A stretch of DNA of 64,000 nt from Paenibacillus vietnamensis (GTDB taxonomy: Bacteria > Bacillota > Bacilli > Paenibacillales > Paenibacillaceae): contig NZ_JAHMHW010000003.1 of assembly GCF_020169515.1 (NCBI RefSeq), positions 1 through 64,000 of the forward strand, given 5' to 3'. The notes beneath the pieces were generated by a model. The model had not been told where the DNA came from and searched no databases. It worked only from the letters and a program-made list of their open reading frames with translations. A program made the translations under genes and the position numbers. The first letter of the stretch is position 1. Each line of letters starts with the position of its first letter. Positions 45,686 through 55,400 of this stretch are shown piece after piece.

Positions 45686-47314
45686 TTAATTCTTTTGAGC
45701 AAGGAATGCGTTGATTTGATTCTTCAATTCTTCTTTAATTTTTTCTACACCTGAAGCCTTCAAATCCTTATTCATATTCGCCAAATTCTCTTCAACATCG
45801 CCAAAACCGGATAATAAGAATGGAAGATACTTGTCCATAACGGTGTTGACTTTGGCAAATTCATTTTTTACAGGCTCTTGATCAAATGTAAATCCTGCCA
45901 ATACATGCTTCTGATACGTATCCGGCTTATATTGATATGCATAATATTGTTGAAGCTGCTCCGGCAATCCTGCAGGAATTCTGATCAATGTCGGATTCCA
46001 GGTCAACTGGTAACCAGGGAACGCGTAATTTTTAGCCGGATCGACTCCATCCGGAATCTTCCACTCCTTATCTCCTACAGCCTCCCAGTTTTTACCTTCG
46101 ATACCGTACGTAAATAAGTCATTGTTCTCCTGGCTGGAGAAAATCCAATCCAGGAATTCCATGGTTCTGTCAATTTTCTTAGAATTGGCAGGTATTGCTA
46201 TGAAGTTCCACGCCTTGCCATCCGTAGATTGCGTTCCAGGCGCCATTTCCTGATTGTTCTTCATGATCGGCCAGAAACCGATTTCCGAATTCGGATCTTT
46301 TGCCTTTTGCTCGGCTTCTTTCCCCTTGAAACTACCTAAAGTAATGTATCCTGCAGCTTCTGGCTTCCCTGTTCCAGTCGTGTTTGTCAAGGTATCTGCC
46401 GGTATAAATTTGTTAAATCGCTTCGCTTGATTAAACTGGTTCATCAGATACTTTAGACCGTATTCGGGATGAAAGTTTGCCCATTCGGATGCCGGATCGC
46501 CATAAGCTGCCACACCCGCAACGGATTTTCCGTCATCGGCAATTTGAACGTAAACGAAGTTTCTCTTCGGATTTCCGATTCCGGTAAATGGAAATACTTT
46601 CCCCTCCAGCTGTTGGGCATTGATATCGGTAAATAGTTTGAAGAAAGCCATATTTCCATAATTTCCAAACGGGATCATGTCTTTTTCGTTTTCTTTCACT
46701 TTTTCAAGGAAGTTATACAAATCGTCATAGCTGCCGATCTCATCCATTCCATACTTCTTTAACAAATCTTTTCTGTACCATACACCTTCCATGTCCATGA
46801 AAGAGTTAGTAACCGGAATAGCATAGGTTTTGCCAAAGATCTTATTATCATTGATATACTCTTCTGAGAAAGCCTTTTGAAGTCCAGGATATTTGGGGTT
46901 ATTAAAGTATTCGCTTAAATCTGCCAATACGCCGTCTTTGGCAAATTTATTCAATTCCCACGGGACAAAAAGGTCGACGTCTTCTCCCGATGTCATCCAT
47001 AATTGATGTTTTGTTCCATAGTCGGCAACCGGTGTGAATGTAACATTCAAGGTCGTATTAAGTGTATCCTTCGTCCGTTTCTCAAACTCCCTAAAGGCCG
47101 GATCGACATCGCGATAATGACCGTTTTCATTCCCGAAGAAACGAATATTAAGCGTAACCGGATCCTTCTGTGTTGCGGGTTCAGTACCTTCTGTCGCATT
47201 GCTGGTAGGCGCAGTGCTTTCAGCCGGCTTGTTTGGCGCCTGGCTGCTGCATCCAACGAATAAAGTAGCAAGCATCGTTACAGCAAGCAGTACAACAGAA
47301 AACTTTTTGTTCAT
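45686..47314 (-). CDS. Sugar ABC transporter substrate-binding lipoprotein, importer 3
   Basis: 542 residues; the ATG follows AAGGGAGGAAG. Lipobox LFVGC. The protein shares long identical stretches with the one encoded at 56440-58065 (KDPVTLNIRFFGNENGHY, then KIFGKTYAIPVTNSFMDMEG), so the two are recent duplicates. Its length and the AWNFIAIPANSKKIDRTMEF segment are typical of LplA-type oligosaccharide-binding proteins. It lies 55 bases after the LplC-type permease gene and is the binding protein of importer 3. Module B promoter copy 2 drives the operon. Confidence 0.92.
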   Translation of the reverse strand: MNKKFSVVLLAVTMLATLFVGCSSQAPNKPAESTAPTSNATEGTEPATQKDPVTLNIRFFGNENGHYRDVDPAFREFEKRTKDTLNTTLNVTFTPVADYGTKHQLWMTSGEDVDLFVPWELNKFAKDGVLADLSEYFNNPKYPGLQKAFSEEYINDNKIFGKTYAIPVTNSFMDMEGVWYRKDLLKKYGMDEIGSYDDLYNFLEKVKENEKDMIPFGNYGNMAFFKLFTDINAQQLEGKVFPFTGIGNPKRNFVYVQIADDGKSVAGVAAYGDPASEWANFHPEYGLKYLMNQFNQAKRFNKFIPADTLTNTTGTGKPEAAGYITLGSFKGKEAEQKAKDPNSEIGFWPIMKNNQEMAPGTQSTDGKAWNFIAIPANSKKIDRTMEFLDWIFSSQENNDLFTYGIEGKNWEAVGDKEWKIPDGVDPAKNYAFPGYQLTWNPTLIRIPAGLPEQLQQYYAYQYKPDTYQKHVLAGFTFDQEPVKNEFAKVNTVMDKYLPFLLSGFGDVEENLANMNKDLKASGVEKIKEELKNQINAFLAQKN

Positions 47315-47350
47315 GTTACTTCCTCCCTTTTATTATTCAATCATCTATAC

Positions 47351-47372
47351 TAAACCGCTTTTTGCGGGTTTA
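47351..47372 (-). other. Short hairpin overlapping the permease stop
   Basis: TAAACC-GC and GC-GGGTTTA pair around TTTTT, with one bulged base. It sits between permease and binding-protein genes and may stabilise the mRNA segment for the binding protein. Confidence 0.4.
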
Positions 47373-48251
47373 GCCCTTTACAGCTCCAACTACTAATCCC
47401 TTAACAAAGTACTTTTGCACAAATGGATAAACAAATATAATAGGACCTGTAGTGACTACGGCTGTAGCCATTTTGACCGTATTTTTTGGGGCAACATAGT
47501 TAACCACAGCTCCTTGCATATAATCCATTTGATACATAAAGTCCACTTCTCTCAATACCTTCATGATCAGATATTGCAAGGAGTACAGATCTTTATCGTT
47601 AATATATAGGGTGGCTTCAAACCATTTGTTCCAGAAACCGAGTCCATAAAACAATCCGATTGTTGCCAGTGCAGGTTTTGCCAATGGAAGGATGATTTTA
47701 AATAAAATATAGATGTCATTCGCTCCATCTATTTTGGCGGACTCCGCGAGCGAATCCGGTATTTGATTGAAGAAATTTCTTAACAGAAACATATTAAACG
47801 GATTAATCAACGCCGGTACAATATAAACCAGGATATTATCGCTTAAACCTAAATATTTGGAGATAAGAAGATACGAAGGTATCAAACCTCCGTTAAACAG
47901 CATCGTAAAAAAGACGAAAAAAGCAAATTTGTTTCTGTGAGTAAACGTTTTGACGGAAAGGGCATAAGCCATAGCGCTGGTAAGGATCAGGCAAAGGAAT
48001 GTACCCACAACCGTGAAAATGATCGTTGTCTTGTAAGCGGTGAATATGGTGTTATCCTGAAATATGACCTCGTAAGCAAATAACGAGAAATCTTTTGGAA
48101 TAAGAGAAAAACCGGTCAATTGTACAGCTTTTTCGCCTGACAGGGAGCTTGATATAATAAGGATAAAAGGCACAATGCAAAATATTGAAAATATGGCCAT
48201 GAAAACATAAGAAAATGTATCTATTGCTTTATTCTCCACGCTGCTTTTCAT
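47370..48251 (-). CDS. ABC transporter permease, LplC type, importer 3
   Basis: I start at the ATG at 48251 (MKSSVENKAIDTFSYV), seven bases after AAGGAAGGAG; the longer frame would overlap the preceding gene without a site. The protein has six membrane segments and the EAA loop ESAKIDGANDIYILFKIILP. The C-terminus YPFVQKYFVKGLVVGAVKG is the family signature. The gap to the LplB-type gene is 16 bases. Confidence 0.93.
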   Translation of the reverse strand: MKSSVENKAIDTFSYVFMAIFSIFCIVPFILIISSSLSGEKAVQLTGFSLIPKDFSLFAYEVIFQDNTIFTAYKTTIIFTVVGTFLCLILTSAMAYALSVKTFTHRNKFAFFVFFTMLFNGGLIPSYLLISKYLGLSDNILVYIVPALINPFNMFLLRNFFNQIPDSLAESAKIDGANDIYILFKIILPLAKPALATIGLFYGLGFWNKWFEATLYINDKDLYSLQYLIMKVLREVDFMYQMDYMQGAVVNYVAPKNTVKMATAVVTTGPIIFVYPFVQKYFVKGLVVGAVKG

Positions 48252-48267
48252 TTTCAATCTCCTTCCT

Positions 48268-49257
48268 TTAAAAAATGGCAGAATCCGAATCATATTTCCT
48301 GGCAAAATAATTCGCTACAAATACGATGACTAAACCTACAAGGGATTGATAAAATCCGATTGCAGCAGTCATGCTTATTTCATTCATTTGCCTGAGCATT
48401 CGGAATACATAAGTGTCAATGACATCGGTCGTGTGATACAAATTAGGGTTGTCGCCTACAATCGCATAAATCATTCCCAGATCCCCGTGGAATATGCCTC
48501 CGATGCCAAATAAGGTCAAAAGAACAGCTGTTGATCTAAGCTGCGGCACGGTAATCTTTGTAATACACTGCAACCGGCTGGCTCCGTCAATTTTGGCAGC
48601 TTCATACATACTCTGGTCCATGCCTGCTATAGCAGCCAAATAGATCACGGAGCCGAAACCCGCATCTTTCCATATTTTTAAAACAACCAGTATGCCGACC
48701 CATAAATCCGGATTGGAATAAAAACTGATTTCCTGTCCTTCTTGAATGAAACCAAACGTTTTTAAAATGGCATTAATAAATCCTACATCCGTCGACAATA
48801 ATGCAAAAACAAACATCGACACTAATGTCCAGGAAATAAAATGCGGCAGAATGACAACAGATTGTGTCACTTTCTTATAACGCTTGGATCTGATTTCTGA
48901 TAAAACAATGGCAATCAGGATCGCAAAAAACAACCCGGTAAAAAGAAACAAGATGTTTAAATACACGGTGTTCCAGGTTACGACCAGCCAATCCTTTGAG
49001 GAGAAGAAATACTCGAAATTTTTCAGACCCACAAATTCACTTTTAAAAAGTCCTTTCATCACATTAAAGTCTTGAAAAGCTACGATGATTCCTACCATCG
49101 GCAGGTATGAGAAAATCACAAAAAATAAAACACCTGGTAAAACCAATAGGTACAAATAGAAATTTTGTTTCACATCTGATAGGAAGCTCTTTTTTTTCTT
49201 CTTCATCACGACACTGTCTGCTTTATTATTGCTCAAAGCTACACTCACATTTATCAT
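48268..49257 (-). CDS. ABC transporter permease, LplB type, importer 3
   Basis: 329 residues; the ATG at 49257 follows AAAGGAG by eight bases. A basic N-terminus (MKKKKKSFLSDVKQNF) precedes six membrane segments; the EAA loop is YEAAKIDGASRLQCITKITV. First gene of the operon running through LplC, the binding protein and the 2323-residue enzyme gene. Module B promoter copy 2 lies 41 bases upstream. Confidence 0.93.
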   Translation of the reverse strand: MINVSVALSNNKADSVVMKKKKKSFLSDVKQNFYLYLLVLPGVLFFVIFSYLPMVGIIVAFQDFNVMKGLFKSEFVGLKNFEYFFSSKDWLVVTWNTVYLNILFLFTGLFFAILIAIVLSEIRSKRYKKVTQSVVILPHFISWTLVSMFVFALLSTDVGFINAILKTFGFIQEGQEISFYSNPDLWVGILVVLKIWKDAGFGSVIYLAAIAGMDQSMYEAAKIDGASRLQCITKITVPQLRSTAVLLTLFGIGGIFHGDLGMIYAIVGDNPNLYHTTDVIDTYVFRMLRQMNEISMTAAIGFYQSLVGLVIVFVANYFARKYDSDSAIF

Positions 49258-49297
49258 TCTCCTTTATGCAACGATTGCAGGCCTTGCCCTTATGACT

Positions 49298-49371
49298 TTA
49301 ATACCAAGCTTATGAGTGTTCAAGTTCTCGTTTCGTCAAAATACCGGTTTGATGGTTTTTGAACCTGTTCA
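49298..49371 (-). promoter_or_regulatory. Module B promoter element, copy 2
   Basis: TATTAA (complement of 49298-49303), TTGAAC 14 bases upstream, and the perfect palindrome TGAACAGGTTCA (49360-49371) 57 bases from the -10. A further TTCAAA and GCATCGGGAT lie upstream (to about 49408), as in copies 3 and 4. Confidence 0.8.
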
Positions 49372-49431
49372 AAAACACACGGCAACGTATCCCGATGCTT
49401 TTTGAACTTACTCCCACCCGCTGCCAAGCGC

Positions 49432-49465
49432 AAAAAAAGAGAAGCAGACATGTATCCTGCTTCTC
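49432..49465 (-). terminator. Terminator after the 2266-residue lyase-like gene
   Basis: GAGAAGCAG (49439-49447) pairs perfectly with CTGCTTCTC (49457-49465), and a TTTTTTT run (49432-49438 complement) follows on the minus strand: a classical terminator directly upstream of module B promoter copy 2. Confidence 0.9.
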
Positions 49466-49486
49466 CTCCGATAAAATAAGTTCTAA

Positions 49487-52400
49487 TTAATGCTTGCCTG
49501 ATTGATCATGAGTCACCGTTACGGTTGCCGTTACTACCGTTTTGTTGCCCGCTTTGTCGGTAACTGTGTACGTGATGGTGTAGATGCTTCCTCTTTCCGC
49601 ACGTACGCTGAATGAAGTGGCGGCTGTGCCGAAATCGGCCTGAATGTCGCCGCCTCTGCCGCTATCCGGCAGATTGCTCGTGATGGAGGTCAACACCACC
49701 GATTCGATCCCTGAACCGTCGTCGCTCGAAAGCAAAGTGGCATTGATCGGTACCATCTTATGATTCGGCGGCCAGATCATCGTCTTGTCCAACTGGACGG
49801 ATAATGCAGGGGCTGTCTTATCCACTTTGAACTCAATCGTTTTGAGCTGTTCTACATTGCCGGCTGCATCCTTACTGCGGTAGCTGAGCTTATAAACTCC
49901 ATCACCAAAGGAAGGAATGGAACCGGTGTATACCATCCACTCGCCGTCATTGACCTGATACTCCGTTATTACAGCTCCCCCGGCTGGATCGGCGGATACC
50001 GATAAGCTTACGGTAACATCCGTAGTGTACCAGCTGTTCTTGCCGGTAGGCTGGGCAGGGCTTAACGCTGCCGTGGTGACAGGTGCATTGTTCCAAATGT
50101 TGCCTACAACCGTGCTGGTTACATTCGATACATTGCCTACAGCGTCCGTTCCTCTTGCGTATACCGTATCATTCTCCTGAACAACAACGGGCTCCGTATA
50201 AGCTTCCCACTGGCCGCTATCGCCAACTTTATACTCTTTCACCACCGCATCGTCCGGATAGGTGATCGTTACGGTTACACCTTGATTGGTCAGAGCTTCG
50301 GTATCTACAGCCAAGATTGCATCAGCAGGCGGCATACGGTCGATATTGCCAACCGCATATTGGGTGATGTTTGAGACATTGCCCGCAGCATCCGTACTTC
50401 TTGCATACACCGTACTGTTTTCGGAGATCGCTACAGGAGCGCCGTAAGCGGTCCAAACGCCGGTCTCGCCAACCTTATACTCCTTCACTGCAGCATCGAC
50501 CGGATAAGTGACCGTTACGGTTACATCCTGGTTCGTCGGCGCTGTAATATCGGTGGACAATACGGCGTCCGCAGGCGGCGTCCTGTCGATATTGCTGACC
50601 GTATAGCTGATCACATTCGATACATTGCCCACAAAGTCCTTACTCTGTGCATACACAATAACATTGTCGGATACGGTGACAGGTGATTCGTACGCTGTCC
50701 ATGTGCCGTTCTCGCCAATTTTGTACTCCTTGACCGTCGCGTTGTCCGGGTAGCTGATCGTCAAGGTAACATTGCCGCTGGTCGGGTCTGTCATGTCAGC
50801 TGTGAAAATAGCGTCCGAAGGTGCTGTCTTATAGATGTTGCTGACCGTGTAGCTCGCAACTTCGGAGATGTTGCCTGCGGCATCCGCACTTCTTGCATAC
50901 ACCGTTGTGTTGTCGGATACCGTTACAGGAGCAGTGTAAACGGTCCATTCACCGTTATCGCCCACTTTGTACTCCTTCACCGCCGCGTCAAGCGGATAGT
51001 AGATCGTCACTGAGACATCTTGGTTGGTCGGCGCTGTAATATCTGCATACAAACCGGCCGCATCAGGCGAAGTCGTATCGTCGATGTTTACAGTAAGAGT
51101 ATGGCGCTGCTCCTCATTGCCTGCCCAGTCCACGCTCCAATAAACGATCGTATGCTCTCCATCGGTGGTTAACGTAACCGTATTACCTTCTTGCTGCGTG
51201 CCGCCGTCAACGGTGTAATAAGTTGCCGCAACACCTGAGCTGTTATCTGCGGCATTGAGGTTTATCGTTGTACCTATGACAACCGAACCCTGAGGAGCAT
51301 CATCCGTTGTGACCGGAGGCGTCACGTCTGCCGGTTTCACGACCCCATGGAATCTGACTTCTGCCATATTCCCATACCAAGTGTTTGCATTATAAATTTT
51401 AATATAACGATAAGGAACTTTACTGCTTACTTCAAAGGTTTGCCAATTCGGTGTAGATACCGCCGGAGTGGTGAGAGTCGTCCATGTCGTATTATCATTA
51501 GAGCCTTGGACTACTGCCCCGCGAATTCTGTCATACAAAGTTCTTCCGAGCAATTCTACACTCGAAAGCGTAGCTTGATTGCCTGCTTTAAATTCAAAGA
51601 TAATGTAGCTTCCCGCTCCGGAGTTGTTGCCAATACGGAAGTCGGAACCCGTGCCAACATTGCTGTCAAACAAGTAATTCACCTGCTGCAAGGTTTGCGC
51701 GGCAGTTCTTCCTGAAGTGGAATCAATCAAATTTGCGATGCTGGTGACATTTTTAATCACATCCGACTCATCTACAACGTAAAGAGAAGTGTTGTCTGTT
51801 GTTTGAGTAGCCGGATAACCTTCCGTTCCATCTTGTTTATTGTAATTAATGTTGAATTTAACAGGGCCTGCTTCCACTCCTTGATTTAAGGTCGCCGTAG
51901 CCGTCCAGTTGATATTGTCAGTCGAAGATACAACTGCGTCCTGGCCTTGAATCGCGACTTTTACGTCTTTAATTGGATCTTTGGCTACAATCGCTAGTTT
52001 TACTGTGTTGCCGTGCACGATCCTGTTCACAATACTTTGAGGCGAACTGATCGAAGCCGATTGGATTCTGATCAGCGATTCATATTTTCCATGGAATCTC
52101 ACCTCGGCCATATTGCCAAACCACGCATTGCCATTGTAAATTCGGATATAACGATACGGGACATTACCGCTGACCGGCAACGTCTGCCAATCCGGTGTAG
52201 AAACTGCTGCATTCGTGAGTGTCGTCCAGGTCGTATTATCGTTGGAGCCCTGAACCACTGCACCGTTTATTCGAGCAACTTGATCTTGTCTTGCTAGCAG
52301 TTCCACATTCGAAAGCGTAACTTGATTGCCTTCCTTAAAGTCAAAGGTGATATAGCTTCCGGAGCCGGAGTTGTTGCTTCCAATACGGAAGTCGGAACTC

Positions 52401-55400
52401 GAATTTGCATTGTTGTCAAACAGATAATTCACCTGTTGCAGGGTCGTTGCTGCAGTTCTTCCTGAAGTAGAGTCAATTAAATTGGCGATACTTGTTACAT
52501 TGCCAATCAAATCAGACTCATCAACAAGGAACAGTGTCGAGTTATCTGTAGTACTGTGAATAGGGAATCCGACCGCTCCATCCTGCTGGTTGTAAGTAAT
52601 GGCGAAATTTACTGTGCCTGTTGCTGTGCCTTGATTCAAGGTCGCTTCTGCTGTCCAGTTGATATGGTCAGTAGAAGTAACCGTCGCGGCCAAGCCTTGA
52701 ATCGTGACATTGACGTTATGGATCGCTTCTTTGGATGTGAAGGCCAATTTGACCGTGTTGCCCGGAACAATCCTATTTTTGACGCTCTGAGCCGAACTGA
52801 TCGAAGACGACGCGATCTGGCTCAGGGACTTCACAGCGCCATGGAGTCTTACTTCCGCCATATTGCCGTACCACGTATTCGCATTGTAAATCCGGATATA
52901 ACGGTACCCTTTCGTATCGCTAACCTTCAACATCTGCCAATCCGCAGTAGATGCCGCTGCTTTGGTGAGAGTCGTCCACGTCGTATTATCGTTGGAGCCC
53001 TGAACCACTGTACCGCCTAGTCGAGCAACTTGATCTTGTCTTGCAAGCAGCTCTACATTCGAAAGCGTCGCTTGATTGCCTTCCCTGAAGTCAAAGGTCA
53101 TGTAGCTTCCCGCTCCAGAGCCGTTCAACCGGAACTCGGAAGCCGTACTTGAATTGTTGTCAAATAGATAACTCGCTTGTTTTAAAGTATCTGCCGCGCT
53201 ATAACCAATCAAATTGGCGAGGCTGGCCGCATTCGTAATCAAATCCGAATCATCGGCAGCGAACAGCTTGGAACCATCGGTTGTGCCATATAGGGTATCT
53301 CCGTTCGTTCCGTTCTGTTTGGTATAATCGACACTAACTTTCACATCGCCGATTTGATCTTGGCCGGTCAAAATTGCCGTAGCCGTCCAGTTGATATGGT
53401 CGGTCGTACTGACCGTGGCATCCTGACCTTGAATGTTGACCTTTACGTCTTGGATCGCTTCTTTGGCCTTGATGGATACTTTAATTGTATGGCCTAATGC
53501 AACCCTGCCGTTAAGAGCCTGATCCGAACTTAAGGAAACCGATTGAAGCTTGTTGCCGATTTCATGACGCGTTCCATAGATGTCAAAATCGCGCATTTCC
53601 AGGAGATTAACCACATTCCCGCGAAGAACATCGGGCAGCGGTTTGATCATTTCCAATTTGATATAACGGTATTTCTCATTTTGGTAGGCAGGATCCGCAT
53701 CAAGGGTATGATAAGCTTGCGTATACTGGGTGACTCCCGGTGTCAGACGTGTCCAGTTCACCTTATCATTGGATCCGTATACCGTGGAGTTGGCGAGACG
53801 ATCTACGAAGATATTGCTCTTGAACCCAAACTTCGTAACTGAAACCTTATAATCGGGACCGAAATCCAGCAAATGATACAAATGCGGCGGCGACCCCTGC
53901 GCCAGACCAAACCAAGCGCCGCTTTCCCAATCACCATCATTTACATAAATGGCATCTTTACCAAAGGTGGACCATGCTACAACCTTGGACCAAGGCATAC
54001 CGAAATCAGTCAAAGGCGTCACTAATGCCAGACCATCGACTGCAGCCCTTAGCGCTTGCAATTGCTTATCGAAATCCACTTCGGACGCTGTGTTAATCAG
54101 ACTCAACGTATCGTTATGAATCGTGTGGAAATGGTTAAGCGTTGCTTCCACGTAAACTTGGTTTTGATTATAGGACGAAGTGATAGCTTGTACTGCGGAA
54201 GCACGGTCGCTGCTTACGATAATGTTGACATTTTTGGCCGAAACGGCAGTGCCGTCCGTAGCCGCAACGATAACGGAATAATTCCCCGCCTCTGTAGGAT
54301 GCCAGGAAAATGCGCCTGTATGGGCATCGATCGGAAGCCCTTGGGAATTATTCTGGAGCTCATACGCAATTACATCCGTGCTGCTTGCATCCGTAGCAGA
54401 CAAATCTACATTCACGGTCGCTCCTACATAGGTATAGATCTTCAAATCCGAGCTTCCAGCTTTGAATACCGGCGGTGTCAGATTCGTATCTGCCGCCGCA
54501 TCAACGGAGTCTATATCGACGGTAACACCGTTGGTACCTTTAACCGTCATAAAGACCATATCGCCAAAGCCCCCGGCCAGCACTACATATTTCCACTCCC
54601 CCTTTGTATCGGGAAGGGTGAAGATCGAACCGTTCCAATCAAAAGTGGCTACGCCATTGGTTCGAATCTTGAATCCGAAGGGTCCCGAACCGGCAGCGCC
54701 TGCAAAGCTGAGAACAGCTATTTGACTTCCTTCTTGCGTTGCATTAAATCGGATGAATCGGGTATCGCCCTCTTGCATAGTAGCCGAATTGTTGTCAAGA
54801 TTCGTGTACCGGTCTTCCAGATGCAGAGTTTTTCCGTTTGTTTGATCCTGAGGAATAAATTTTGCCGCATCAGCCTCAGCCTCTTGAGGCAAATAGAGCC
54901 AGAAGTCATTGCCTGCATCCTTATTGCGCCAGCCATCGGGAGTTGACGGGAGTTTCTTGGTAAAGGCTTCATAATAATACGGTGCAATTTGGGACACATC
55001 TTCATGTTTTACATACGTATAGTAGGAATAAAAATCCCAGAAGTTAGCAGTTGAAAACCTTCCCCAGTAACCATGTGCAATTGTATTATAAGTATCTCTT
55101 ATATATCCACCCATACCAATGTTATCAGGGTCGCCGCCGGTAATGGCGTATGCCTGCGGTGTCCATGGCGTATCATAACCGAGCATGAACTGCCAAAAAT
55201 AGTCGGCTGCCGCCAAAAGTCGATGATTCAGGAACTCCATGATATCGACTGCATTGTCCGCAGTAGACGGGGTTCCGGCTACCGGGTCTACTTTGGTTCC
55301 CTGGGCGTGAATCAACCGGGTAATGATGGCCGCGTTGGTTAAATCGCCGCCACCATGTGCTTGGTCCCTGCCCATCTCCATATGCTGAACGTGAGGTTCT

